Position numbers and translations under genes: made by a program. Below the pieces are notes generated by a model. That model saw only the letters and a program-made list of their open reading frames with translations, was not told where the DNA came from and searched no databases. Shown piece by piece: positions 17,864 through 24,768 of a stretch of 39,440 bases of DNA; the first letter of the stretch is position 1, and each line of letters starts with the position of its first letter. Origin of the DNA: an uncultured Oscillospiraceae bacterium (GTDB lineage Bacteria; Bacillota; Clostridia; Oscillospirales; Oscillospiraceae); the NCBI GenBank assembly GCA_947628805.1, contig CANRBG010000012.1, forward strand, positions 1 through 39,440. The letters are read 5' to 3'.

Positions 17864-17923
17864 GTTTTTTCTATGGCCGGCCGGGAATGTTTACAGACCG
17901 GACATAGAATTATGTAAGCTTAG

Positions 17924-17952
17924 TTGCAAAATGGGACGGGTTCCTGTATACT
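17924..17952 (+). promoter_or_regulatory. Promoter of the NYN-OST-HTH gene
   Basis: TTGCAA (17924-17929) and TATACT (17947-17952) are 17 bp apart. Start of transcription near 17959 makes the upstream ATG at 17961 essentially leaderless and leaves GGAGGGG (17963-17969) free to serve ATG 17976. Confidence 0.78.
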
Positions 17953-17975
17953 GTCGGTGAATGGAGGGGATCGAA

Positions 17976-18851
17976 ATGCCCATGACCGACAACGACAAGA
18001 ACCTGCGCCTGGCGGTGCTCATCGACGCGGACAACGCCCCTCGGGACTGCCTGCAGGGCATCATGGAGGAGGTGGCCATCTACGGCACCCCCAACCTGAA
18101 GCGGGCCTACGGGGACTGGTCCAGCCGGAACCTGTCCGGCTGGCGGCAGGCGCTTTTGGAAAACTCCGTCACCCCCATGCAGCAGTTCGCTTACACCAAG
18201 GGCAAGAACTCCACCGACTCGGCCATGATCATCGACGCCATGGACATCCTCTATTCCGGCAACACGGACGGGTTCGTGCTGGTCAGCTCCGACAGCGACT
18301 TCACGGGCCTGGCCCGGCGGCTGCGGGAGGCGGGCCAGTTCGTCATCGGCATTGGCGAGCAGAAGACCCCGGCGCCTCTGATCGCGGCCTGCAATAAATT
18401 CATCTATATCGAGGTCATCCGGGCCCGGGCGGAGAAGACCGTGACCGCCGCCCAGAAGACCCGGGCCAGGAAGACGGAGCCCGCCAAAAAGGCCGAGCCT
18501 GCTAAGAAAGCGGAGTCGGCCAAAAAGGCAGAGCCCGCCAAAAAAGCGGAACCGGAGGCCAAACAGCCGGCGGCCCCGGCCGGGGAGCCCCGGCAGATCC
18601 CGGACAGCATCGTCTGGCTCATTGCGGACTCCATTCTGGACCTGTCCGGGGAGCGGGACGACGACTATGTGCCTCTGGCGGCGGTGGGCAATCTGATCCA
18701 GAAGAAGCGGCCGGACTTCGACAGCCGTAGCTACGGCTATTCCAAGCTGTCCGGCATGGTAAAAGCCATCGACCGGTTCAAGGTGGAGGAACGGCAGGAC
18801 AAGTCAGATTCCCGCAGCAAGATCGTGTATATTAAAGACGAGGAAATGTAA
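17976..18851 (+). CDS. NYN (LabA-like) domain protein with C-terminal OST-HTH/LOTUS domain
   Basis: The 291-residue protein has an N-terminal PIN-like NYN domain with acidic positions in LIDADNAP (D17, D19), NSTDSAMIIDAMD and VSSDSDF, the set expected for a metal-dependent nuclease. A Lys/Ala/Glu/Pro linker made of four 6-residue repeats (EPAKKA type) follows. The C-terminal OST-HTH/LOTUS domain (IPDSIVWLIADSI to KIVYIKD) is a putative RNA-binding fold. This LabA-type pairing is widespread in bacteria and is thought to act on RNA; the target is unknown. ATG 17976 is chosen by spacing from GGAGGGG; ATG 17961 and 17982 are alternatives. Confidence 0.9.
   Translation: MPMTDNDKNLRLAVLIDADNAPRDCLQGIMEEVAIYGTPNLKRAYGDWSSRNLSGWRQALLENSVTPMQQFAYTKGKNSTDSAMIIDAMDILYSGNTDGFVLVSSDSDFTGLARRLREAGQFVIGIGEQKTPAPLIAACNKFIYIEVIRARAEKTVTAAQKTRARKTEPAKKAEPAKKAESAKKAEPAKKAEPEAKQPAAPAGEPRQIPDSIVWLIADSILDLSGERDDDYVPLAAVGNLIQKKRPDFDSRSYGYSKLSGMVKAIDRFKVEERQDKSDSRSKIVYIKDEEM
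18477..18548 (+). repeat. Four 18-bp in-frame tandem repeats
   Basis: Units begin at 18477, 18495, 18513 and 18531 and encode E-(P/S)-A-K-K-A, with a partial fifth unit. They form the linker between the NYN and OST-HTH domains. Since the unit is a multiple of three, copy-number change would alter linker length without breaking the frame. Confidence 0.85.
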
Positions 18852-18854
18852 AAA

Positions 18855-19034
18855 CGTCGTTTGAATGCATCGCATTCAAACGAGAAAGATCGCAGCCCGC
18901 CGCAGCGCAAAGCGCCCCCATCCATCGGATGGGGGCGTTCACGTTTGGGGCTGATAAGAGTTTTTTCCGAGGCACATGTCCCCGGAAAAAACGATCTTAC
19001 TTCATTTGCGCCTGCGGGCGCAAACTCTGCGAGG
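18855..19034 (+). repeat. Multi-hairpin interspersed element, copy 1
   Basis: The element starts 3 nt after the NYN stop codon. In order it holds a palindrome with arms CGTTTGAATGC and complement (18858-18882, loop ATC); a GC-rich hairpin (18913-18937); hairpin A (18960-18992: stem GTTTTTTCCG, 13-nt loop AGGCACATGTCCC); hairpin B (19005-19024: stem TTTGCGCC, loop TGCG); then CTCTGCGAGG. A second copy lies at 37093-37252 on the minus strand with the same order. It runs up to the 3' end of the convergent DUF4179 gene. Confidence 0.8.
18913..18937 (+). terminator. Terminator-like hairpin after the NYN gene
   Basis: Arms 18913-18923 and 18927-18937 form a perfect 11-bp stem with an ATC loop. Only a weak T-rich tract follows, so it may terminate poorly or act as part of the surrounding repeat element. 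Confidence 0.5.
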
Positions 19035-19042
19035 CTTTGGAG

Positions 19043-20299
19043 CTATCTTGTAAAGGTCCGGTCCGGGTGGCTGTTGCCGTGGGAGTCTGCGCCGCCGGTG
19101 GTGTGGACCGCCGTCACGTTCTCCGGCTCCACCAGCCGGTTGAACGCCTCCATGGTCCGCCACATGCCCTCGCACAGCGCCGGGTCCGGGTCGCCGTAGG
19201 AGATGGTGTCGATCTCGCCGTCGCCGTCGGTGTCCTCTTCGATCTCTTTGCCGTACACGCCGAAAGAACCGGGATTGCACAGAGCCCCGAACTGGGTGTT
19301 GTCCACGTCGTCGCCCCGGACCACATATTCGGTCCCGTCGGCATAGTCCAGGCGCAGGCCATGCAGAGCGTCATACCAGTCGTCCAGCACCACGCCCATG
19401 GGGGATACGGAGGCGGTATGGCCGTCCTCGGCGGTGAAGGTCACGGCGGGGACCGGGTCCTCCACGGTGAAGGTCAGGTGCTCCTCCGTCTCGTCGATGG
19501 AGGGCTCGGTGCCCTCCGGCTGGCCGTCGTCGCCGATGATCTCAAGGGGCTCGTCGTAGTTGTAGGTAAACTTTCGCAGGGTCAGGCGAAGCTCGTCTCC
19601 CGGCTCCACGTCCCAGTGGTCCCAGAAGTAGGCGGTCAGGCGTATCTGGGTGTCGGTGGAGGAAGCGCTGTCCAGGTAGGTGTGGGGGAACAGGTACCGC
19701 TCCTCGCCGTCGTCGTTGTACACGGTCACCATGGGCACGCCGCCGTCGCCATAGTAGCCCACTTCCTCGTCCATCTCCATGAGGGCGGGGAATGTCTCGC
19801 CGTAGGCGCCGGACATGTCCGGGAAGCCGTCGGGGTTGGATACGGTGTAGGTCAGGGCGCCGATGCCGTTTTCATCGATCACCATGCTCTCGGCGGTAAA
19901 AGTGACCCCGTCCAGGGTGAAGGACTTGTTCACGTCCGTGACCTGTGCGCCGATCAGGTCCTCGGCGGCCTCCGGGTCCACGGGTACCCGCTCGTAGGCG
20001 GGGACGGTGACCATGCCGCTGTCGGGCTTGGTGTCGTCGGCCACGGTCTCGTAGGCGTCCCGGCTTTCCACACCGGTGTCGCCGAACACCTGCTCGAAAA
20101 AGCCGGTGTGCTCGCCGATGGCGTAGGCGGTGACGGACAGGGCCAGCACGCAGGCCGCCGCGATCAGCGCGGTCAGGGCCCGGCGGCCGGGTCGTTTGTG
20201 GTTTGCAGGATGGTTTGCCATGTTCAATACCTCCGTTACGGTGTCGCCGGAGGCGTGCAGGTGGGAGAAAGTCTCCCGGTAAAGGTCGCGGTCAGTCAT
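19043..20299 (-). CDS. DUF4179-type anti-sigma-like membrane protein
   Basis: The 418-residue protein has a short cytoplasmic N-terminus (residues 1-38), one membrane segment (about 40-62, ALTALIAAACVLALSVTAYAIG) and a large acidic extracytoplasmic part. The DUF4179 style is an Ala-rich membrane helix followed by beta-rich repeats. It starts one base after the ECF sigma stop, so the pair is coupled and the protein probably holds the sigma factor until a surface signal arrives. Residues 356-367 (DTDGDGEIDTIS) resemble an EF-hand/TSP3 calcium loop. The final codons abut the repeat element at 18855-19034. Confidence 0.82.
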   Translation of the reverse strand: MTDRDLYRETFSHLHASGDTVTEVLNMANHPANHKRPGRRALTALIAAACVLALSVTAYAIGEHTGFFEQVFGDTGVESRDAYETVADDTKPDSGMVTVPAYERVPVDPEAAEDLIGAQVTDVNKSFTLDGVTFTAESMVIDENGIGALTYTVSNPDGFPDMSGAYGETFPALMEMDEEVGYYGDGGVPMVTVYNDDGEERYLFPHTYLDSASSTDTQIRLTAYFWDHWDVEPGDELRLTLRKFTYNYDEPLEIIGDDGQPEGTEPSIDETEEHLTFTVEDPVPAVTFTAEDGHTASVSPMGVVLDDWYDALHGLRLDYADGTEYVVRGDDVDNTQFGALCNPGSFGVYGKEIEEDTDGDGEIDTISYGDPDPALCEGMWRTMEAFNRLVEPENVTAVHTTGGADSHGNSHPDRTFTR

Positions 20300-20300
20300 G

Positions 20301-20777
20301 TCATTGCGCCTCCGTCAAGAAATTTTTCAGCTGTGCCCGGGCCCGGGCCATCCGGGTGCGGACAGTGGCCGCCGGGATGTCCAGCAGGCCCGCGATCTCG
20401 TCAGAGGAATAACCCTCGAAGTAGTAGAGGTGTATGACCACCCGGTACTTGGCCGGCAGGGCCATCACCGCCCGGAACAGGTCTTCATGCTCCGGCCCGG
20501 GCAGCTCCAGGGTGCCCATGAACGCCTCCAGCGGTTCCGCCCGCCGCCAGGGCGCGCGAAACAGGCTCTTGCACTCGTTGGCCGTCACTCGGACCAGCCA
20601 GTACCGGATATGCTGTTCCGACCGGAAAGCGGTCTCGTCCGCCTGGTAGAGCTTCAAAAGCACGTTCTGGGTCACGTCCTCCGCGTCGGCGGAACATTTT
20701 AGGTAGCTGTACGCCAGGCGAAACACCATGTCCATGTACCGATGGGCCAGGCGGGTGAAGCGTTCCTCTGTCATCAT
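20301..20777 (-). CDS. ECF RNA polymerase sigma factor
   Basis: The 158-residue protein has region 2 (MDMVFRLAYSYLKCSADAEDVTQNVLLKLY) and region 4 with its helix-turn-helix (FEGYSSDEIAGLLDIPAATVRTRMARARAQLKNFL), the classical SigW/SigM-like layout. The frame is open to 20930, but AAGGAG (plus-strand 20787-20792) fixes the start at 20777, or at the adjacent ATG 20774. It is coupled to a membrane-bound partner encoded next. An ECF-like promoter lies just upstream, suggesting autoregulation. Confidence 0.92.
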   Translation of the reverse strand: MMTEERFTRLAHRYMDMVFRLAYSYLKCSADAEDVTQNVLLKLYQADETAFRSEQHIRYWLVRVTANECKSLFRAPWRRAEPLEAFMGTLELPGPEHEDLFRAVMALPAKYRVVIHLYYFEGYSSDEIAGLLDIPAATVRTRMARARAQLKNFLTEAQ

Positions 20778-20810
20778 TACAAAGTTCTCCTTGAAAGGCC
20801 TTTCGTCATT

Positions 20811-20839
20811 ATAACGGATGTTTCGTGCAAAATGTTTCA
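20811..20839 (-). promoter_or_regulatory. Candidate ECF-sigma promoter of the sigma operon
   Basis: On the minus strand TGAAAC (20834-20839) and CGTTAT (20811-20816) are 17 bp apart, close to the TGAAAC/CGT pattern of SigW/SigM-type promoters in Bacillus. A TATAAT overlaps at 20808-20813, but no sigma-A -35 is properly spaced. The position fits the sigma start at 20777. Confidence 0.5.
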
Positions 20840-20893
20840 TCCGGCAAAAGATTTTTCGGCAAATCTCATGATGTGTTAGCAAGTGTTGGGGGA

Positions 20894-20922
20894 TTGTAAT
20901 TTTCTGGAAGTTGGGATATAAT
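20894..20922 (+). promoter_or_regulatory. Sigma-A promoter of the 34-residue ORF
   Basis: TTGTAA (20894-20899) and a perfect TATAAT (20917-20922) are 17 bp apart. Transcription would start about 64 nt before ATG 20993. It diverges from the sigma operon. Confidence 0.75.
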
Positions 20923-20992
20923 ATACGCACCTGAACACACTGTGCAACTGTGACACATTGTACTATGCCTTTCCCAAAGCGAGGATATCCCC

Positions 20993-21097
20993 ATGAAACT
21001 CGGCAAATTCGTCATCGCGCTGATCGGCGCGGCGTTCCGCCCGGGGGAGGAGTATGTCCATCGCGACGAGCAGACCGGCAAGGCGGCCGTGTACTGA
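20993..21097 (+). CDS. Small protein of 34 residues, unknown
   Basis: The ORF encodes MKLGKFVIALIGAAF followed by a polar C-terminus ending AAVY. It has its own consensus promoter and a GAGG ribosome site 8 nt before the ATG, and is followed by a 17-bp hairpin. The hydrophobic N-terminal third could insert in or lie on the membrane. I do not recognise a family. The framing signals are the reason to believe it is translated; the coding evidence itself is weak because of length. Confidence 0.55.
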   Translation: MKLGKFVIALIGAAFRPGEEYVHRDEQTGKAAVY

Positions 21098-21109
21098 CGA
21101 GGAAGAACG

Positions 21110-21145
21110 TGCGTCCCGTTCCCCCCGGGGGGGGAGCGGGACGCA
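21110..21145. terminator. 17-bp palindromic hairpin after the small ORF
   Basis: Arms 21110-21126 and 21129-21145 pair over 17 bp with one G-U and a GG loop. No T-run follows on the plus strand, so termination may be partial, letting some transcription reach the phosphopantetheinyl transferase gene, for which I see no separate promoter. Confidence 0.6.
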
Positions 21146-21196
21146 TAACAGTCATACAGTCATAATTGTGCGATTTCAAATGGAGCGGTGATCGAA

Positions 21197-21859
21197 ATGA
21201 CGGAGGTATACATTCTCAAGAACGACGCGGCGGCCCTGCCTGAGGAGGAGGCGTCCCGGCTGCTGCCCCGGTGGCGGAGAAGACGGCTGGAACGGCTGCG
21301 TTACGCCCCGGCCCGGGAGGCCAGCCTGGGGGCGGGCCTGCTGTGGCGGTACGTGATGGAGCGCCACGGCATTCACCCGGAGGAGCCGGTCCGGTTCCTG
21401 CAGGCCGGCAAGCCGGTGTTCGCCCAGCGGGACGATCTGCACTTCAGCCTGTCCCACTCCGGCCCCTATGCCATGTGTGCCATCAGCGACCAGGGTGTGG
21501 GCGTAGACATCCAGCAGATCAAGCCCGTCCACATGTCCATCGCCCGCCGGTTCCACTTCAAGGAGCGGGACTGGCTGGCCGAACAGCCCCATGAGGGGCA
21601 AAACCACGCGTTCTTCCGGATCTGGACCCGAAAGGAAGCCTGGGTCAAGGCCGTGAGCCATGACCAGCTCCTGAGTCTGGACGAGGAGGACGTGATCCAC
21701 GGCGCTCCTGGCTGGCAGTTCGGGGAGTATCAGCTGGAGGACGAGTATGTGGCAGCGGTCTGCGCCCGGCAGGGCGAGGACCTGCCCACCCCGGTGATCG
21801 TCCAGCCCGACGACCTGCTGCAGGCCCTGAGCGAGACGGAAGCGACTGTGACGAAATGA
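21197..21859 (+). CDS. Sfp-type 4'-phosphopantetheinyl transferase
   Basis: The enzyme moves the phosphopantetheine arm of CoA to a conserved Ser of carrier proteins. The two family blocks are present: GVGVDIQQI with the magnesium-binding Asp, and FFRIWTRKEAWVKA with the (W/F)xxKEAxxK signature. SLSHSGPYAM upstream is the typical CoA-site segment. At about 220 residues it matches the Sfp/Gsp group. ATG 21197 has a GGAG 11 nt upstream; GTG 21188 is in frame but too close to that site. No PKS/NRPS genes are nearby, so the target could be the fatty-acid carrier protein. Confidence 0.9.
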   Translation: MTEVYILKNDAAALPEEEASRLLPRWRRRRLERLRYAPAREASLGAGLLWRYVMERHGIHPEEPVRFLQAGKPVFAQRDDLHFSLSHSGPYAMCAISDQGVGVDIQQIKPVHMSIARRFHFKERDWLAEQPHEGQNHAFFRIWTRKEAWVKAVSHDQLLSLDEEDVIHGAPGWQFGEYQLEDEYVAAVCARQGEDLPTPVIVQPDDLLQALSETEATVTK

Positions 21860-21881
21860 TGTAAAAGTCGATATGGTATGC

Positions 21882-21910
21882 GGAGCGCGGTCCATTTTGG
21901 ACCGCGCTCC
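21882..21910. terminator. Bidirectional terminator between convergent genes
   Basis: A perfect 12-bp stem (21882-21893 with 21899-21910), loop ATTTT, is followed by a T-rich tract on the plus strand. It serves both the transferase gene and the leftward ABC operon. Confidence 0.85.
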
Positions 21911-21919
21911 TTATTTATT

Positions 21920-22516
21920 TTATTTTGTCCGCACAAAGGTCCCGTCCCGCCAGAGAAAGACCCGTTCCGCCAGCACCCGGGCCACGTGGGGATCGTGGGT
22001 GGTGACCAGCAGGGTCCGGCCGGCGGTGTGGTCCCGCAGCAGGGAGAGGATATCGTCCTGCCGGGCCTCGTCCAGCTCCTTCAAAGGCTCGTCCAGCAGC
22101 AGCAGGTCCCCCTCGTAGGCCAGGGCCCGGGCCAGGTTCACCCGCTGGGCCATGCCGCCGGAAAGCTGGTGGGGCAGCCGGTCCGCCGCCTCTCGCAAGC
22201 CCACGGCCTCCAGGGCCGCCATGGCCTTTTCCATGGTGGCCGGACCGTCGGACAGCACCGCGTTCACGTTTTGCGCCACGGTGAGCCGGGGCAGCAGCCG
22301 GGGCTCCTGGAAGGCGTAGGCAGGCCGCCTGGCGTGGGAGATCACCTGACCGGAGGTGGGCTTTTTCAGCCCCGCCGCCAGCTGCAAAAGGGAGGTCTTG
22401 CCGCAGCCGGAGGGGCCCATCAGGGCCACCCGCCCGCCGGGGGGCACCTGCAGCGTCACGTCCCGCAGCACGGTCCGGTCCCCGTAGGCTAGAAAGACCT
22501 TTTCAAAGCGGATCAC
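21920..22516 (-). CDS. ABC transporter ATP-binding protein (nitrate/sulfonate/taurine family)
   Basis: The 198-residue ATPase shows Walker A GPSGCGKT (34-41), Q-loop Gln70, signature LSGGMAQ (118-124), Walker B with DEP (142-144) and the switch His in TTHD. It is shorter than typical SsuB/TauB ATPases because the region after the switch His is brief. It overlaps the permease gene by 4 nt and energises the importer formed with the permease and lipoprotein encoded upstream in the same operon. Confidence 0.93.
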   Translation of the reverse strand: MIRFEKVFLAYGDRTVLRDVTLQVPPGGRVALMGPSGCGKTSLLQLAAGLKKPTSGQVISHARRPAYAFQEPRLLPRLTVAQNVNAVLSDGPATMEKAMAALEAVGLREAADRLPHQLSGGMAQRVNLARALAYEGDLLLLDEPLKELDEARQDDILSLLRDHTAGRTLLVTTHDPHVARVLAERVFLWRDGTFVRTK

Positions 22517-23280
22517 GGCTTGTCACCTCCCCGCGTATACCGCCGCCGGGCCCGGTTGACGGCGGTGGTCAGCAGCTTTTCGATGGCCAGCGAGCACAGC
22601 ACCACCACCACGGTCCAGGCGAACAGATCCGCCGTCTCCAGATAGAGCTTGGACTCAAAAAGCCGCCGGCCGATGGACCGCTGGGGCACGGTCAGCACCT
22701 CCGCAGCCACCCCGGACTTCCAGGCCACCCCGAAGCTGGTCCGGCAGGCGGCCAGAAAATAGGGGGCCACCTCCGGGATATATACCCGCCGCATGGTCCG
22801 CCAGCGGGAGAAGCGGTAGAGCTGGGCCAATTCCAAAAGCGACGGGTCCGTCTGCCGGATGCCCGTCGCCACGTTCTGCCACACGATGGGCAGCACCATC
22901 AAAAACACGATCACGCCGGGCAGCACGTCCCGTCCTACCCAGATCAGAGCCAGCAGTATGAAGCTGGCCACCGGCACGGACCGGACCGCGGTCAGCACAG
23001 GGGACAGGGCCGCCTGCAAAAACCGGGACTGGCAGGTGGCCGCCGCCAGCAGCACCCCCGCCAGGATGGCCGCCAGGGTCCCGCACACGATACGGGTCAA
23101 ACTGGCCGCCGTGACGCGCCAGAAGTCTCCGGTGCCCATCAGACGCAAAAGGCGCTCCAGCACCAGCCAGGGGCCGGGGAGCAGCAGCTCCCGGTCCACC
23201 AGCCGCGCCAAAAGCGCCCATACGCCCAGCCAGAAGGCCAGGATGAGCATTCCCTTCCACGCGGTCTTCCAGCGGTCCAT
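22513..23280 (-). CDS. ABC transporter permease (SsuC/TauC-like)
   Basis: The 255-residue integral membrane protein belongs to the binding-protein-dependent permease family, with about six membrane helices. The EAA-type cytoplasmic loop that contacts the ATPase is seen around LELAQLYRFSRWRTMRRVYIP (about 151-171), and AWKSGVAAEVLTVPQ follows, as in nitrate/sulfonate permeases. It is encoded between the lipoprotein (4-nt gap) and the ATPase. Confidence 0.92.
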   Translation of the reverse strand: MDRWKTAWKGMLILAFWLGVWALLARLVDRELLLPGPWLVLERLLRLMGTGDFWRVTAASLTRIVCGTLAAILAGVLLAAATCQSRFLQAALSPVLTAVRSVPVASFILLALIWVGRDVLPGVIVFLMVLPIVWQNVATGIRQTDPSLLELAQLYRFSRWRTMRRVYIPEVAPYFLAACRTSFGVAWKSGVAAEVLTVPQRSIGRRLFESKLYLETADLFAWTVVVVLCSLAIEKLLTTAVNRARRRYTRGGDKP

Positions 23281-23284
23281 GATC

Positions 23285-24259
23285 TTATTTCCCTATATAA
23301 TAGAAGTCGTCCTCCGGCAGGGCCCCGCCCACGGATTCCGGGGCCACGTCCAGGAGAGTCTGCAAAAACCGCTCCATATCCTGGCGCATGTCCTCCCCGG
23401 TGATGAAGCACACGTTGCAGCGGGGGATGGCCTTTTCCGCCACCGCCGCGTTGGAGAAAACGCCGGTCTGCTCGATGAGTCTGGCGGCCTCCGTCGGTTC
23501 CTGGGTCAGGTAGTCGATGGAGGGGCCGTACTCGGCCAGGAAGGCCTCCACGGCGTCGGGATACTTCTCCGTGAAATCCGTTCGGGCCACCACGCAGCCC
23601 TGGACCGGCGGACTGTCCGGGAACACGTCCGTCCACTGCTCCGTCAGATCCAGCGCTACGGCCAGATCCTCGTTGGCGGCGCAGGCGATGGTCACCATGG
23701 GCTCCGGCAGCACGGCGATGTCCACCTCCCCGGCGGCCAGGGCCGTGCGCAGGTCGGCGGGCTGGGCGTAGGAGTCGTCCAGCGTCACGTCCACCCCAGC
23801 CGCGCCGCACAGGGCCTTCATCTGGTAAAGGGGATTCTGGGCCGGCACGTACACGGTCATGCCCGAAAGGTCCTCCAGGCTATCCACGGCGACGGCCTTG
23901 GCGTTCGCCACCACGTACAGCACCCCCAGGGTGTTCAGAGCCAGCAGCCGGACGCCCCCCTGGGACTTGTTATAAAGGGTGGCGGCGGCGTTGGTGGGCA
24001 GGGCGGCAATGTCGCAGTCCCCGTTCACCAGCGCGGCGGTGACGGCGGTGGCGTCCGATTCCACGGAAAAGGCATAGTCCAGGGCGGTATCGCCCGTCTC
24101 CGCGTCCGCCATCAGCTTGGCCATGCCGAAGCCGGTGGTGCCGTTCAGGACCATCACGTTCACAGGTCCGTCCGTTTTGACCTCGCTGGCGGCAAAGCCG
24201 CAGGCCCCCAGGCCCAGCGACAGCGTCAGGGCCAGCAGCGCCGCGATGATTCGTTTCAT
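23285..24259 (-). CDS. ABC transporter substrate-binding lipoprotein (NMT1/THI5-like)
   Basis: The 324-residue protein begins with a lipoprotein signal (MKRIIAALLALTLSLGLGAC, lipobox LGAC with Cys20) and continues with a two-lobed periplasmic-binding fold of the nitrate/sulfonate/thiamine-precursor type. The start is ATG 24259, behind GGAG; the open frame upstream lacks support. The ligand cannot be read from the sequence. Co-transcription with a TM1266-family gene hints at a link to hydrogenase or metal physiology (inference). Confidence 0.88.
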   Translation of the reverse strand: MKRIIAALLALTLSLGLGACGFAASEVKTDGPVNVMVLNGTTGFGMAKLMADAETGDTALDYAFSVESDATAVTAALVNGDCDIAALPTNAAATLYNKSQGGVRLLALNTLGVLYVVANAKAVAVDSLEDLSGMTVYVPAQNPLYQMKALCGAAGVDVTLDDSYAQPADLRTALAAGEVDIAVLPEPMVTIACAANEDLAVALDLTEQWTDVFPDSPPVQGCVVARTDFTEKYPDAVEAFLAEYGPSIDYLTQEPTEAARLIEQTGVFSNAAVAEKAIPRCNVCFITGEDMRQDMERFLQTLLDVAPESVGGALPEDDFYYIGK

Positions 24260-24287
24260 ATAGAGTTCAGCTCCGTTTTCTGCGGTC

Positions 24288-24548
24288 TTACGACCGGGTG
24301 ATGACATGGGAGTAGGCGGTCTTCACATTCACGCCCGGCAGCGCGCCGATCTCGCCGGCCATGGTGTTGATCACGTCCTGGGGCGCGTCCATGGCGATGG
24401 CAATGACGTTGATGTCCCGTTCCCGGTAAGGTATACCCATCCGCCCCAGGATATAGCCGGAATAGCGGTGCAAAATGGCGTTGAGCTGTTCCGTGCTGTC
24501 CAGATTCTCCACGATGATGCCGATCACGGCCACGCGCGTTACCATCAT
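24288..24548 (-). CDS. TM1266-family small protein (iron-only hydrogenase system putative regulator)
   Basis: The 86-residue protein has a ferredoxin-like ACT/NikR-C type pattern: an N-terminal beta strand TRVAVIGIIVEN, the segment HRYSGYILGRMGIPY, and VNVIAIAMDAP-type strands (here INVIAIAMDAPQDVINTMAGEIG). This matches the TM1266 family, usually encoded near [FeFe]-hydrogenase maturation genes. No hydrogenase gene is in the window. It is the first gene of the importer operon, 28 nt before the lipoprotein gene, behind GGGAGG. Confidence 0.82.
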   Translation of the reverse strand: MMVTRVAVIGIIVENLDSTEQLNAILHRYSGYILGRMGIPYRERDINVIAIAMDAPQDVINTMAGEIGALPGVNVKTAYSHVITRS

Positions 24549-24672
24549 AATAGCCCGTATCCTCCCTCATAACAGTAAATAAACCGCGCCGAAAGACGCG
24601 GTCAGAACAAGCGGAACGGTCGCCCCGCCTTGCCGTGTCTTTCGCTGTAACTCCCCGTTTTGGCGTCAGCCA
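24549..24672 (-). promoter_or_regulatory. Attenuator-like 5' leader of the TM1266-ABC operon
   Basis: The leader of about 125 nt, read on the minus strand, contains a terminator hairpin (24583-24588 with 24597-24602, 6-bp GC-rich stem) followed by a T-rich stretch (24571-24583). An upstream segment (24637-24644) is perfectly complementary over 8 nt to 24590-24597, which covers the loop and one arm of that hairpin, so it can act as an antiterminator. This is the layout of a riboswitch or protein-controlled attenuator. I could not match the aptamer region to a known class. Confidence 0.6.
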
Positions 24673-24679
24673 CATTGTT

Positions 24680-24708
24680 ATTATAAAGCCACTTGGTGCA
24701 GCTTGCAA
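24680..24708 (-). promoter_or_regulatory. Promoter of the TM1266-ABC operon
   Basis: On the minus strand TTGCAA (24703-24708) and a perfect TATAAT (24680-24685) are 17 bp apart, placing the transcript start near 24673, upstream of the attenuator-like leader. Confidence 0.82.
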
Positions 24709-24739
24709 TATATTTTCGCCGGGAGCGCGAAAAAAGTTG

Positions 24740-24768
24740 TTGACAAAATGCATTATTTGCATTATAGT
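24740..24768 (+). promoter_or_regulatory. Promoter of the gntR-DUF5808 operon
   Basis: A perfect TTGACA (24740-24745) and TATAGT (24763-24768) are 17 bp apart. The -10 lies inside an inverted repeat that is likely the operator. It diverges from the TM1266-ABC promoter. Confidence 0.85.
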
